In this document: piece by piece, positions 28,285-37,480 of the stretch
How positions within the stretch are numbered: position 1 is the first letter of the stretch
How the letters are laid out: every line of letters begins with the position of its first letter
Source of the DNA: CAIWHR01 sp963708855
GTDB lineage: Bacteria > Pseudomonadota > Gammaproteobacteria > Burkholderiales > Casimicrobiaceae
DNA: 64,000 nt
NCBI GenBank assembly: GCA_963708855.1
Contig: CAVPUM010000003.1
Span: 1 to 64,000, forward strand
Reading direction: 5' to 3'
Notes under the pieces: generated by a model
What the model saw: the letters and a program-made list of their open reading frames with translations, nothing else
Database searches by the model: none
What the model was told of the DNA's origin: nothing
Translations under genes and position numbers: made by a program

Positions 28285-29508
28285 ATGAGCGAAATCCTCG
28301 TCGCCGTAACGATGTTCACCGCGGTCACGCTGGCGATCGTCGGCCTGCTGCTGGTGGCCAAGCGCAAGCTCGTGGCCCACGGCAACGTCGCGATCGTCAT
28401 CAACGACGATCCGGCGAAGTCGCTGCACGTCCCGGCCGGCGACACGCTGCTCGGCACGCTGGCCGACCAGAAGATCTTCATTCCCTCCGCCTGCGGCGGC
28501 AAGGGGGCCTGCGGCGTCTGCGACGTGATCGTCAGGGAAGGGGGCGGCGAGCTGCTGCCTACGGAAACCGGCTACATCAGCCGCGGCGAAGCGAAGCGCG
28601 GCCACCGGCTCGCCTGCCAGGTCAAGGTCAAGCGCGACATGAAGATCGAGATCGCGCCCGAGATCTTCGACGTCCGCAAGTGGCGATGCAAGGTCGTCTC
28701 CAATCGCAACGTCGCGACCTTCATCAAGGAGCTCAAGCTCGCGCTGCCGCCAGGCGAGGAGGTGCCGTTCCGCGCCGGGGGCTACGTGCAGATCTCCTGC
28801 CCGCCGCACGCGGTCGAGTTCAGGAATTTCGAGATCGAGCAGGAGTTCCGCGAGGCATGGGACCGCTTCGACCTGTGGCGCTTCAAGTCGGTGGTGACCG
28901 AGCCCGTCGAGCGCGCGTACTCGATGGCGAACTACCCGAACGAGAAGGGGATCCTCCTGTTCACCATCCGGATCGCCTTCGCGCCGGACTATCGCGAGGA
29001 CATTCCGCCCGGGATCATGAGCTCGTGGGTCTTCAGCCTGAAACCGGGCGACGAGGTCACGGTGGCCGGGCCGTTCGGCGAATTCTTCGCGCGCGACACC
29101 GGCAAGGAGATGTGCTTCATCGGCGGCGGCGCCGGGATGGCGCCGATGCGCTCGCACATCTTCGACCAGTTCAAGCGGCTCGCCACCCGCCGCAAGGTCA
29201 CCTTCTGGTACGGCGCGCGCAGCGTGCGCGAGGCGTTCTATGGCGAGGAGTTCGAGGCGCTGCAGAAGGAGAACCCGAATTTCGAGTGGCATCTGGCACT
29301 GTCGGAGCCGTTGCCCGAAGACAACTGGAACGGTCCGGTCGGCTTCATTCACAATGTGCTGTACGACCGGTATCTGAAGAATCACCCGGCGCCCGAGGAC
29401 ATCGAGTACTACATGTGCGGTCCCGGGCCGATGAACAAGGCCGTGATCGCGATGCTGCTTTCGCTCGGCGTCGACCGGGAGAACATCCTGCTCGATGATT
29501 TCGGATGA
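28285..29508 (+). CDS. nqrF: Na+-translocating NADH:quinone reductase subunit F
   Basis: NADH-oxidising subunit with an N-terminal helix, a [2Fe-2S] domain and an FAD/NADH domain; 407 residues. Cluster ligands are C70, C76, C79 and C111 (SACGGKGACGVCD and RLACQVKV). The FAD motif RAYSMANYP and the NADH motif FIGGGAGMAPMRSH are present, and the C-terminus ILLDDFG is typical. Intact frame. Confidence 0.96.
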   Translation: MSEILVAVTMFTAVTLAIVGLLLVAKRKLVAHGNVAIVINDDPAKSLHVPAGDTLLGTLADQKIFIPSACGGKGACGVCDVIVREGGGELLPTETGYISRGEAKRGHRLACQVKVKRDMKIEIAPEIFDVRKWRCKVVSNRNVATFIKELKLALPPGEEVPFRAGGYVQISCPPHAVEFRNFEIEQEFREAWDRFDLWRFKSVVTEPVERAYSMANYPNEKGILLFTIRIAFAPDYREDIPPGIMSSWVFSLKPGDEVTVAGPFGEFFARDTGKEMCFIGGGAGMAPMRSHIFDQFKRLATRRKVTFWYGARSVREAFYGEEFEALQKENPNFEWHLALSEPLPEDNWNGPVGFIHNVLYDRYLKNHPAPEDIEYYMCGPGPMNKAVIAMLLSLGVDRENILLDDFG

Positions 29509-29542
29509 TCCGGCGAAGCGCAACCCTGAAGCAGGAGGCAAG

Positions 29543-29989
29543 ATGATCCAGCCGCTGGTCGAAGGCGTTGTCCGGGACAGGCAAAGCGACGAGATGATTT
29601 CGGTCCCCGCGTCCGCAATGGTGTCGGACGCCGTGGACGTGATGGCGGCGCGCGAGATCGGCGCGGTGCTGGTCATGACCGAGGACGGCCTGGTCGGCGG
29701 AATCTTCTCCGAGCGCGATCTGCTGATCCGCGTCGTGCGCGCCGGACGCGACCCCGGGACCACGCCCATATCGCTCGTGATGACGAGGGACGTCCGCTTC
29801 GTGTCGCCCGGAACGACCACCGAGGCCGCGCTGAGCCTGATGCACGTGCAGGGCTTTCGCCACCTGCTGGTGATCGACGGCCCGAAAGTCTACGGCCTTA
29901 TCTCGATGCGCGATCTCGTCTATCAGATGATCCGTTCCGGCGAAGGACGGTTCGAGGCGGCCGTGCGCGCGGCTGCCAAAGGAGTTTGA
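29543..29989 (+). CDS. Two-CBS-domain protein in the nqr operon
   Basis: Small cytoplasmic protein of about 148 residues made of a pair of CBS domains: VSDAVDVMAAREIGAVLVMTE and EAALSLMHVQGFRHLLVIDG followed by GLISMRDLVYQMI. Start ATG at 29543 after AGGAGG (an earlier start at 29495 overlaps nqrF). CBS pairs bind adenosine nucleotides and act as energy sensors. Its place between nqrF and apbE is unusual and suggests a regulatory link to NQR, which is inference. Confidence 0.82.
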   Translation: MIQPLVEGVVRDRQSDEMISVPASAMVSDAVDVMAAREIGAVLVMTEDGLVGGIFSERDLLIRVVRAGRDPGTTPISLVMTRDVRFVSPGTTTEAALSLMHVQGFRHLLVIDGPKVYGLISMRDLVYQMIRSGEGRFEAAVRAAAKGV

Positions 29990-29991
29990 GC

Positions 29992-31063
29992 ATGGACACG
30001 ATTCTTTCACCGCGGCGGCGGACGGTGCTCCAGGCGCTGGGCGCCGCGACCCTCCTCGCGGCCTGCGGCGAGCGCACGCCCGGCGGGCTCGCGCTACGGC
30101 CGCAGTTCGAGTTCACCGGTCCGACGATGGGTACGTCCTTCACCGTCAAGATCGCCGGCGGCCCGATTCCGGCGGCGGCCGGGGCCGCCGCGCTTGACGC
30201 CGTCGACGAGGCGCTCGCGGCTGTCGTGCGGGCGATGTCGACCTACGACACGGACTCGGAGCTGTCGCGCTTCAATCGCCACGCAGCGACGACGCCGTTC
30301 GCGCTCTCCCCCGGCACGATGGCCGTGCTAGCGCTGGCGCGAGAAGTGAGCGCCGCGTCGAACGGCGCGTTCGACATCACCGTCGCACCGGTGGTCGACG
30401 CGTGGGGCTTCGGCCCCGACAAGACGCCCCGCGTGCTCACCGGCGCCGAAATCGGCGTGCTCGAGCCGCGCGTCGGCTGGCGGATGCTGGCACTCGACAC
30501 CCGCGCCGGCACGGCGGCCAAGGCGCGTCCCGACGTTCGCGCCGACCTGTCGGGCATCGCCAAGGGATTCGCCGTCGATCAGGCCGCCCGCGCGCTCGAC
30601 GCGCTCGGCGTCAATGACTACATGATCGAGGCCGGCGGCGAAGTGCGCACCCGCGGGCACAACGCGGAGGACCGGCCGTGGCAGATCGCCATCGAGCGTC
30701 CGGACGCGACGCCGCAGCGTCCGCACGTGATCGTGCCGCTGGCCGGGCTGTCGATGGCCACGTCAGGCGACTACCGCATCTTCTTCGAGCGTGACGGCCG
30801 CCGGTACTGTCACGAGATCGATCCCGCGCACCGGCCGGCCGATCGCCAACGGCCTCGCGTCGGTGAGCGTCGTCGCGGCGGATTGCGGTTACGCCGACGC
30901 GATGGCCACCGCGCTGATCGTGCTGGGCCTGGACAAGGGCTACGCGCTCGCGACTGCGCAGAACGTCGCGGCGCATTTCATCGTGCGCGCAACGGACGGC
31001 CGTCTCGTCGACCGGTCGACGCCGGCGTTCGCCGCACTGGGCGCGACCAGGGCGAGCGCCTGA
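29992..31063 (+). CDS. apbE: FAD:protein FMN transferase
   Basis: Periplasmic lipoprotein that attaches FMN to threonines of NqrB and NqrC. Lipobox LLAACGE near residue 26; family motifs GPTMGTSFTVKI, MSTYDTDSELSRFN, DLSGIAKGFAVD and EAGGEVRTRG. The start ATG at 29992 has AAAGGAG seven bases before. A frame break near 30830 splits off the last 80 residues (GRPIANGLASVSVVA...), which continue in the shifted frame to a stop at 31063. About 357 residues. Confidence 0.92.
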
Positions 31064-31073
31064 GGCCGTCGGG

Positions 31074-31304
31074 ATGGCCGACGCGCTGCCCCTTGTCTTC
31101 GCCGTGACGCTGGTGCTGATCGGCGCCGGTGTGCTGGCGATGGCCGTCGGCGTCATCTTCCGGCGTCCCTGCCTGCGCGGGTCCTGCGGCGGGCCGGAGC
31201 TCAGGACAGGCGACGGACGGAAGCTGTCCTGTGCCGCGTGTCCCAATCGGCAGCGCGACGGCGCCCAACCCCGCCCGCCAGCAACACGATCCACAGCATC
31301 GTGA
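31074..31304 (+). CDS. nqrM: NqrM, (Na+)-NQR maturation protein
   Basis: Small single-helix protein (hydrophobic residues 5-28) followed by RGSCGG and a second cysteine pair SCAACP, the Cys pattern of NqrM (DUF539), thought to deliver iron to the NqrD/E site. Located last in the nqr operon, as in other bacteria. The last 20 residues do not look conserved and overlap the convergent membrane protein gene by about 100 bases, so the true end may be slightly earlier through an indel. Confidence 0.8.
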   Translation: MADALPLVFAVTLVLIGAGVLAMAVGVIFRRPCLRGSCGGPELRTGDGRKLSCAACPNRQRDGAQPRPPATRSTAS

Positions 31305-32652
31305 CCAGCGGTATCCCGCCGTACAGGTACCGGAAATCGCAGGCGATCGCCGTCGGCAGGAAGGACAGGTAAAACAGCGCCGACGCCAGCGCCACCACCG
31401 CGCACATCGGCTTCAAGCGGGGCGGCAGCGTCACCACCGCCGCCACCGCGGCCGCCACCAGCAGCGCCAGCCCATAGAACCAGTGCCGGAAGAGCGGCCA
31501 GTCGAGGACCGACCAGGCTATGGAGTAGACGACGAGGTCGCGCGCATCCCGACCCTCCGTGATGCCGACCGCACGCAGATAATCGCTGTTGCCTTCCACG
31601 CCGACATGGAAGGGGAGACAGCCGTGGAGCCCGTTCAGGTCCAGCAGGTTCCGGAAGGCCTCCCACTTGTGCCCGAGAAACGCCGCGGGCTCGTGGCGAA
31701 GCAGCGATAGCCAGACCTCCTTGCGCTGCGCGTCGGTGAGCGGGCCGAGCCACGCCCATGCCACGGGATCGAGCGCAAGCGAATCGATGTTCCGGCCGGC
31801 GTAGGCGCGGCGCACCGCCGCGCGCTGTTCCGCGGAAATCGCCACGGGCAGCGCCTCGATCGCCGTCCCGGAGTGCGCGACGGTACCGGCGATGTCGAAG
31901 GACATGATCGAGCGGATACCGACCACGCTGCTCTCGTCGCCGGCTCCCCTGATCGCATCGGCCACCAGCGCCCTGGTGAGCGCCAGCGAGCCCAGGAATA
32001 CGCTGGCCAGGGCGATGGCGACCAGCGCCTGGCGCGGGTGGGACCCGCCGCGGGAACCCGCGATCGCGACGATGGGCAGCAACAACAGCAGGGGCGCCAT
32101 GAACACGCCCTGTTGCCGGACTTGCATCGCAATCGCCAGCAGCAGCGCAGCGGCCAGCGCCAGCGGCAACCCGCGGCGCAGCGGCGAGACCGCGGCGGCG
32201 AACGACAGCGCGGCGCCGGCCGTCATCAACGAAGAAAACAGCACGTCTTTCCAGACGATGCCGACATAGACGAAGAGCACGGGGTTGAGCAGCAACAACG
32301 CGCAGGCAAGGACGCGCCATGCCTCGATTCGAGGGTCGCCGAGGGCCGCACGCACTCGCAGGACGGCCGCGGCGACACAGCCCAGAGACCCGTAGGTCAG
32401 CAGGCTCGATATCAGCACGATGCCCCCCGTGGCCGCTTCGCCTCCACCCAGCCATTTCATCAGGGCCGCCGTGAGCTTGGGCTGCCAGCCGGCCGATTTC
32501 CCGGTGCTCGCCTCGTAGAGCTGGATGCTGGTGTCCATCGACACGTGTCCGGGCCAATGCAGCGCCACCGCGGCCGCCGCCAGCAATGCAGTCAGCGCGA
32601 GCAGCCCTGCGGAAGCCCTGCGGGAATCGATGGTTGCGAGGTTCAGGATCAC
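31201..32652 (-). CDS. Polytopic membrane protein, possible glycosyltransferase (GT-C-like)
   Basis: About 483 residues with roughly ten hydrophobic helices (from SAGLLALTALLAAAAVALHW to VTMLWIVLLAGGV). A loop after the first helix, GHVSMDTSIQLYEASTG, has an acidic residue at the place where GT-C glycosyltransferases have their catalytic aspartate, and YLYGGIPLV near the end is seen in such proteins. GTG at 32652 is favoured as start because the in-frame sequence up to ATG 32757 is Arg-rich and low in complexity. Substrate unknown. Convergent with and overlapping nqrM. Confidence 0.6.
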   Translation of the reverse strand: MILNLATIDSRRASAGLLALTALLAAAAVALHWPGHVSMDTSIQLYEASTGKSAGWQPKLTAALMKWLGGGEAATGGIVLISSLLTYGSLGCVAAAVLRVRAALGDPRIEAWRVLACALLLLNPVLFVYVGIVWKDVLFSSLMTAGAALSFAAAVSPLRRGLPLALAAALLLAIAMQVRQQGVFMAPLLLLLPIVAIAGSRGGSHPRQALVAIALASVFLGSLALTRALVADAIRGAGDESSVVGIRSIMSFDIAGTVAHSGTAIEALPVAISAEQRAAVRRAYAGRNIDSLALDPVAWAWLGPLTDAQRKEVWLSLLRHEPAAFLGHKWEAFRNLLDLNGLHGCLPFHVGVEGNSDYLRAVGITEGRDARDLVVYSIAWSVLDWPLFRHWFYGLALLVAAAVAAVVTLPPRLKPMCAVVALASALFYLSFLPTAIACDFRYLYGGIPLVTMLWIVLLAGGVGRRRAADWDTRHRTASVRRLS

Positions 32653-32850
32653 GCGCGGAAGACCACGGCGAAAACGCGCCGATACGACAGTCCCAGTATT
32701 GGGGGTCCGATCGCGCGGGTCAACGCTCGCGCCTGTGGCGCCATGCGCCGCGCGCACGTCACGCGCCCGCCAACGGCGCCCGCTCGGTTACACTCTCCCG
32801 GTTGTCATGATCGAACTCCGCCGTGCGGGCGGCAGACCGGGAAGGCGCGC

Positions 32851-33858
32851 ATGAAAAAGGTGATCTGGGGCGTGTTGAGCACGGCGAAGATCGGGCGGGA
32901 GCGCGTGCTGCCCGGCATGTTGAAAAGCGGTCTCCTCGAAATCCGGGCCATCGCTTCGCGCGACGAAGCCCGCGCACGTGCCGCTGCCGACGCCCTCGGC
33001 ATTCCCAGAGCCTACGGCTCGTACGAAGCGCTGCTCGCCGATCCCGAGATCGAGGCGATCTACAATCCGCTGCCCAATCATCTGCACGTGCCGCTCACCT
33101 TGCAGGCCGCGGCCGCGGGCAAGCACGTGCTGTGCGAAAAGCCGATCGCGCTGACGGCGGAGGAGGCGACCCGGCTGCGCGCGGCGGCGCAGAAGGTGCT
33201 GATCGCCGAAGCGTTCATGGTGCGCTTCCATCCGCAGTGGCTGCGTGCGCGCGAGCTGGTGCGGGACGGCCGGATCGGAACGCTCAAGGCCGTGCAGATG
33301 TTCTTCGGCTACAACAACGCCGATCCCGCCAACGTGCGCAACAAGGCGGACATCGGTGGCGGCGGTCTCTACGACATCGGCTGCTACGCGATCGTGGCCG
33401 GGCGCTTCTTCCTCGCCGACGAGCCTGCGCGCGCCATCGCGCTCGTCGACCGCGACCCGGCGTTTCGCACGGATCGACTCACCAGCGGCCTGGTCGAGTT
33501 CGGCGCCGGCCGGCGCCTCGATTTCACCGTGTCCACGCAGATCGCCCCGCACCAGCGCCTCCAGCTGTGCGGCAGCAAAGGCAGGATCGAGCTGCACATT
33601 CCGGTCAACGCGCCGCAGGGCGCGGCGACGCGGATCTCGATCGACGACTGCTCGTCGCTCGAAGGGACGGGCATCGTGACCGAAACCCTGCCCCCGAGCG
33701 ACCAGTACCAGTTGCAGGGCGAGGCGTTCTCGCGTGCCGTGCGCGGCGAGATCGCGCTGCCGTACGGCGTCGACGACGCGATCGCGAACATGCGCGTCAT
33801 CGACGCGCTCTTCCGCTCCGAACACAGCGGCCGCTGGGAAGACGTCGCCCGCGGCTGA
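32851..33858 (+). CDS. Gfo/Idh/MocA family oxidoreductase
   Basis: NAD(P)-dependent sugar or cyclitol dehydrogenase-like protein of 335 residues. The nucleotide-binding N-terminus is MKKVIWGVLSTAKIGRERV, and the family motif CEKPIALTAEEA contains the catalytic-site lysine. The C-terminal domain has DIGGGGLYDIGCYAI. Substrate cannot be told. It stands alone, divergent from the membrane protein gene. Confidence 0.88.
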   Translation: MKKVIWGVLSTAKIGRERVLPGMLKSGLLEIRAIASRDEARARAAADALGIPRAYGSYEALLADPEIEAIYNPLPNHLHVPLTLQAAAAGKHVLCEKPIALTAEEATRLRAAAQKVLIAEAFMVRFHPQWLRARELVRDGRIGTLKAVQMFFGYNNADPANVRNKADIGGGGLYDIGCYAIVAGRFFLADEPARAIALVDRDPAFRTDRLTSGLVEFGAGRRLDFTVSTQIAPHQRLQLCGSKGRIELHIPVNAPQGAATRISIDDCSSLEGTGIVTETLPPSDQYQLQGEAFSRAVRGEIALPYGVDDAIANMRVIDALFRSEHSGRWEDVARG

Positions 33859-33925
33859 CGGCGCGCGGTCGACCGGCCCCCCGCGGCCCGAAGCCGCGGC
33901 AGCGTTCGGGCCGGCGGGTTGCGTT

Positions 33926-34942
33926 TCAGTCCGCCAGGCCCGGCATCGCAAATCCCAGCGCGCTCAGCGTTTCCAGCAGCTGCCGCCGCTGGTCCGCGGC
34001 GAGGGCGACCAACGGCGGCCGCACGGTTGGCCACGAATCGTCGCCGGAGTAGTGCGCGATGGCCGCCTTGAGCGCGGGAATCATCGGAAGCCTCTGGAAT
34101 GCGCCGCGCACGCCGTCGAGCGCCGCCTGTCGCGCGTCGGCATCCGCCTGTCGCCATTCACGCTTGAGCTGCGCGATCGCCGCAGGATTCACATTGGCCG
34201 TGGCGCTGATGCAGCCCGCGCCGCCCGCGCGCAGCGTCGCGAGCAGGAACGTCTCGCTGCCGGCGAACACGTCGAAGCCCCGGGGCTGGAAGCGCTCGAG
34301 CATCGCGCGCGTGTTGTCCCAGTCACCCGAGCTGTCCTTGATGCCCGCGACGGTGCCCGGATAGCGGCCGAGCAGGCGGTCGATCAATGCGAGGCCGAGC
34401 GGGACACGGGACACCTGCGGTATGTGATACAGGTAGACGCGCAGCCGCGAATCGCCCACACGCTCGATCACCTCCGCGAAGCTTGCGAACAGACCGTCGT
34501 CCGAAACATCCTTGTAATAGAACGGAGGCAGCATCAGCACGCCGCCGCAGCCATGGAGCACCGCGCGGCGGGTCAGCTCGACCGTGTCGGGGAGCGCGCA
34601 GGTGCCGGTTCCGGGCATCATCCGGGCAGCCGGGATACCCGCCTCGACCAGCGCATCGAGGAGCGCGAGCTTCTCGCCGACCGTCAGCGAGTTTCCCTCG
34701 GAGTTGGTGCCGAACACTGCCAGCCCGACGTCGCTGGCGAGCAGCCATCGGCAATGGCGCACGAGCCGCGCAGTATCCGGACGCAGTTCGGAAGTGAACG
34801 GGGTGACGACGGGGGCGAGCACGCCCCGGGGACCCGGCGCCACGCTCACGGGAGTCCCCGGCGTTGCACGGGCCGCGGCCGAACCTCTGTCTGCCGCGCG
34901 GCGGGGCGACGTTGCTTCGGTTCGTCCGCGCGGAGTCGCCAC
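33926..34942 (-). CDS. Dihydrodipicolinate synthase family aldolase
   Basis: Class I aldolase of the DapA/NanA superfamily, 338 residues including a 40-residue Ala/Arg-rich N-terminus that may be over-extended. Key parts: GTNSEGNSLTVGEK (GTxGE-like), Y in VYLYHIPQVS and the Schiff-base lysine in VAGIKDSSGDWDN. The lack of close GTTGE identity suggests a substrate other than pyruvate/aspartate semialdehyde. Neighbour of a Usp gene on the same strand. Confidence 0.85.
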   Translation of the reverse strand: MATPRGRTEATSPRRAADRGSAAARATPGTPVSVAPGPRGVLAPVVTPFTSELRPDTARLVRHCRWLLASDVGLAVFGTNSEGNSLTVGEKLALLDALVEAGIPAARMMPGTGTCALPDTVELTRRAVLHGCGGVLMLPPFYYKDVSDDGLFASFAEVIERVGDSRLRVYLYHIPQVSRVPLGLALIDRLLGRYPGTVAGIKDSSGDWDNTRAMLERFQPRGFDVFAGSETFLLATLRAGGAGCISATANVNPAAIAQLKREWRQADADARQAALDGVRGAFQRLPMIPALKAAIAHYSGDDSWPTVRPPLVALAADQRRQLLETLSALGFAMPGLAD

Positions 34943-34961
34943 CAGGTCCCCGCCGGCCGGA

Positions 34962-35405
34962 CTAGCGATAGACGACGACCGGGAGCTTCGAGTGCGTCAG
35001 CACCTTCTGCGTCTCGCTGCCAAGCAGCACTGCCGACAGGCCGTGCCGGCCGTGCGAAGCCATGAAGATCACATCGCATTTGAGACGCTTGGCGGTCTCG
35101 AGGATCGCCTCGGCCGGGAAGTCGCTCGTTACGTGCAACGATTCGCACGGCACGCCGGCCGCTTTCGCCTCCGCCGCGATCGCGCCCAGGTATTTTTTCG
35201 CCGCGCGCTCGATGGTCCCGGCGTGCTGATCCGGCGGCACGAGACCCACCGGCAGCAGGCCATCGTAGATCACCGGCGTCGGCGGTGGTGCCGCGAAAAA
35301 TGCCGTCACGCGCGCGCCGATGGCCCGGGCAAACGCGATGCCTGCCTTGCCCGCGCGGGTGGAGGCTGGAGAGCCGTCGGTGGGAATCAGGACATGTTTG
35401 TACAT
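34962..35405 (-). CDS. Universal stress protein, UspA family
   Basis: 147-residue cytoplasmic stress protein. N-terminus MYKHVLIPTDGS (start at 35405, GGAG upstream) and the ATP-binding loop GRHGLSAVLLGSETQ (G-2x-G-9x-G-S pattern) are intact, so an ATP-binding Usp is expected. It lies between the DapA-like gene and the permease, with 19 bases to each. Confidence 0.92.
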   Translation of the reverse strand: MYKHVLIPTDGSPASTRAGKAGIAFARAIGARVTAFFAAPPPTPVIYDGLLPVGLVPPDQHAGTIERAAKKYLGAIAAEAKAAGVPCESLHVTSDFPAEAILETAKRLKCDVIFMASHGRHGLSAVLLGSETQKVLTHSKLPVVVYR

Positions 35406-35424
35406 GGCGCCACTCCGCGGAATG

Positions 35425-36735
35425 TCAGCTGGCATAGGGGAGCACCCAGATCAGCATCCCCAGCACGTAGCAGACCCCCGCCGCGACCAGCGTGAACGCT
35501 ACGCTCCAGGAGAGAAATTCGCGCAGCGACACCTTGCGCTTCTCCTCGCGCTGGCAGATGTTGAGCGCCGCGAACAGCGCGGGCGCCCCGGCGACGGTCA
35601 GGTTGCTCCCCAGCGTGCCCGACCACAACAGCATCCAGTACAGCGGCCACGCCGCGACGCCTTCGGCCTGGAGATCGCGGATGGTGTAGAGGAACGTAAG
35701 GATGTAGGCATCGTGCTCGACGATGCCGACGATCGGGACCGTGACCCAGTAGAGCAGCGTGACGGCGAGCGCGTACTGGTCGACGAACATCGGGCGCAGG
35801 ACGTGCGCGAGGGCGTCGATGACCTTCATCTTCTCGAGCCCGCCCACCAGGGCGAACAGCGCGATGTAGAAGAAGATCGCCCGCCAGTCGAGCCCGCCCA
35901 GGATCTCCTCGAAGTCGGGCGCCTTGACCCGCTTGCCGAGGAGCTCGAGCGTCAGCACCAGCGTCACCGCGCCGGTCATCGCGATGAATCCGAGCTTGAC
36001 GTCGAGCGCCTGGCGGAAGGCCATCGCCAGGACCGTGGCGAGGAACCAGCCGACAACGATGGTGGCGAACAGCCGGTTCGGAATGTGGGTCTCGATGCCG
36101 AGCGCTTCGATATCGACGGTTTGCCTTGCGTGGCTGCGAAAGCCGTAGGCGTACATCGCCGCGAGTGTGATGACAAAAGTCACCATCAGGATCGGAAACG
36201 ACGACGGGCGGCCGTGCTGCCAGAAGAAGTCGAAGAATTCGGCGCCCGACACGCTGTGCAGCATCTGCGGCGGCAGGTCGCCCAGCAGCATCGCCGACCC
36301 CATGAAGTTCGCTGAAAAGCCGATCATCAGGATGACGGGGGTGACCGACAGCTTCAATGCGCGCGCCAGCGGCAATGCCACCGGCGCCATCATCAGGATG
36401 ACGACCACGTTGTCGACGAACATCGAGATCACGCCCGAGAGCATGGACAGGATCATGACCAGCAGACCGGGCCGCCCCCCGGACAGGCGCAGGGCCTGGA
36501 CCGACAGCCAGCTCGGGATGCCGGTCTTGCCGAAGTAGCTGGCGATGATCCAGATACTGACCAGGATCGCAATGACGTTCCAGTCGACGAGGGAAAATGC
36601 GTCGGTCTCGGTCAGCACGCCCACCCACACCATCGCGACGACGCCCAGCAGCGCCGCGACCGTGCTGTCGACGACGTTTGCGATCACGATGACGATCGTG
36701 ATGGCGAAAATCGCGATTCCAATCCATTCCATCAT
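35425..36735 (-). CDS. Ion-transporter superfamily permease (NhaD/ArsB-like)
   Basis: Membrane transporter of about 436 residues with 11-12 helices. Conserved segments GVISMFVDNVVVILMMAPVA and GSNLTVAGAPALFAALNICQ belong to the NhaD/ArsB/citrate-type IT superfamily. A sodium/proton antiporter would fit with a Na+-pumping NQR in the same genome, but substrate is inferred. Two starts are possible (36753 or 36735); the shorter begins MMEWIGIAIF after a GGAGG site. Confidence 0.8.
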   Translation of the reverse strand: MMEWIGIAIFAITIVIVIANVVDSTVAALLGVVAMVWVGVLTETDAFSLVDWNVIAILVSIWIIASYFGKTGIPSWLSVQALRLSGGRPGLLVMILSMLSGVISMFVDNVVVILMMAPVALPLARALKLSVTPVILMIGFSANFMGSAMLLGDLPPQMLHSVSGAEFFDFFWQHGRPSSFPILMVTFVITLAAMYAYGFRSHARQTVDIEALGIETHIPNRLFATIVVGWFLATVLAMAFRQALDVKLGFIAMTGAVTLVLTLELLGKRVKAPDFEEILGGLDWRAIFFYIALFALVGGLEKMKVIDALAHVLRPMFVDQYALAVTLLYWVTVPIVGIVEHDAYILTFLYTIRDLQAEGVAAWPLYWMLLWSGTLGSNLTVAGAPALFAALNICQREEKRKVSLREFLSWSVAFTLVAAGVCYVLGMLIWVLPYAS

Positions 36736-36880
36736 GACACTCGACGCCTCCATTCACGTTCGCCCGCGGCCGCGAATCGGCCGCGCCCCGGTAGCGGCGC
36801 GATGCGAGGGCGAGGATACCAGACGGGAACCGAGCGCGCGACGCGAACGCTCCGGCATTCCGGCGTTCCACCGCTGCGGA

Positions 36881-36894
36881 TTGTCCGGGATCAA
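36881..36894. promoter_or_regulatory. Degenerate FNR-type site upstream of monohaem cytochrome
   Basis: TTGTCCGGGATCAA (TTGTC-N4-ATCAA) with a -10-like TAACGT 22 bases downstream. It lies 69 bases before the start of the cytochrome gene at 36963. Confidence 0.5.
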
Positions 36895-36962
36895 GGATTC
36901 CGCTCACGGCGCGGGGTAACGTCGAGGCCGCGGTTCCCCGCGCAACGATCGAGGAGAAGGAC

Positions 36963-37433
36963 ATGCAATCCCTACGTGCATTCGCGGTACTCGCCGCCTG
37001 CGGCCTTTCGGCTTCCGTCGCGGCCCAGGATCTCACCTGGCGCAAGGACATACAGCCGATCATCAAGGACAACTGCGGCGCCTGCCACGGCGCCAGCGCG
37101 CCGAGTTACGAGGAGTGGAATCTCGACCGGAAGAACTTCGAGGCCAAGAGGATCGGGCCGCGAATGGACAACTACACCGACTTCATGCGGCACGTCGTGT
37201 GGCCCGCGACGGGGTCGTTGGCCCGACGCCTCGACGACGGCAAGAACGCCGACGGCAAGCCCGGCAACATGCATGCGTTCCTGGGAGCAACCGAGCAGGA
37301 CCGCGCCAGGAACCTGGCGACGCTCAAGAGCTGGCTGGGCGACGGGGCGTGGAACCTCAATCGCTGGGAAACGCGCGGCAGCGTGCCGGGGATCACCAAG
37401 GATCAGCTCGACAAGGTCAAGGCCAAGTATTGA
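36963..37433 (+). CDS. Periplasmic monohaem c-type cytochrome
   Basis: Secreted protein of 156 residues with a signal peptide ending near SVAAQD, then a single CGACH motif (C38 region) in DIQPIIKDNCGACHG. This is the form of cytochromes that begin with WRKDIQPII-type sequences (cytochrome domain with an atypical C-terminus). The start has GGAG upstream. It stands alone between the permease and the phosphatase and has a possible FNR site. Partner unknown. Confidence 0.85.
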   Translation: MQSLRAFAVLAACGLSASVAAQDLTWRKDIQPIIKDNCGACHGASAPSYEEWNLDRKNFEAKRIGPRMDNYTDFMRHVVWPATGSLARRLDDGKNADGKPGNMHAFLGATEQDRARNLATLKSWLGDGAWNLNRWETRGSVPGITKDQLDKVKAKY

Positions 37434-37480
37434 GCCAGCCGCTGCCGGTTTGACGTTTCGAAAGCGAGCCGGGGCCGTCG

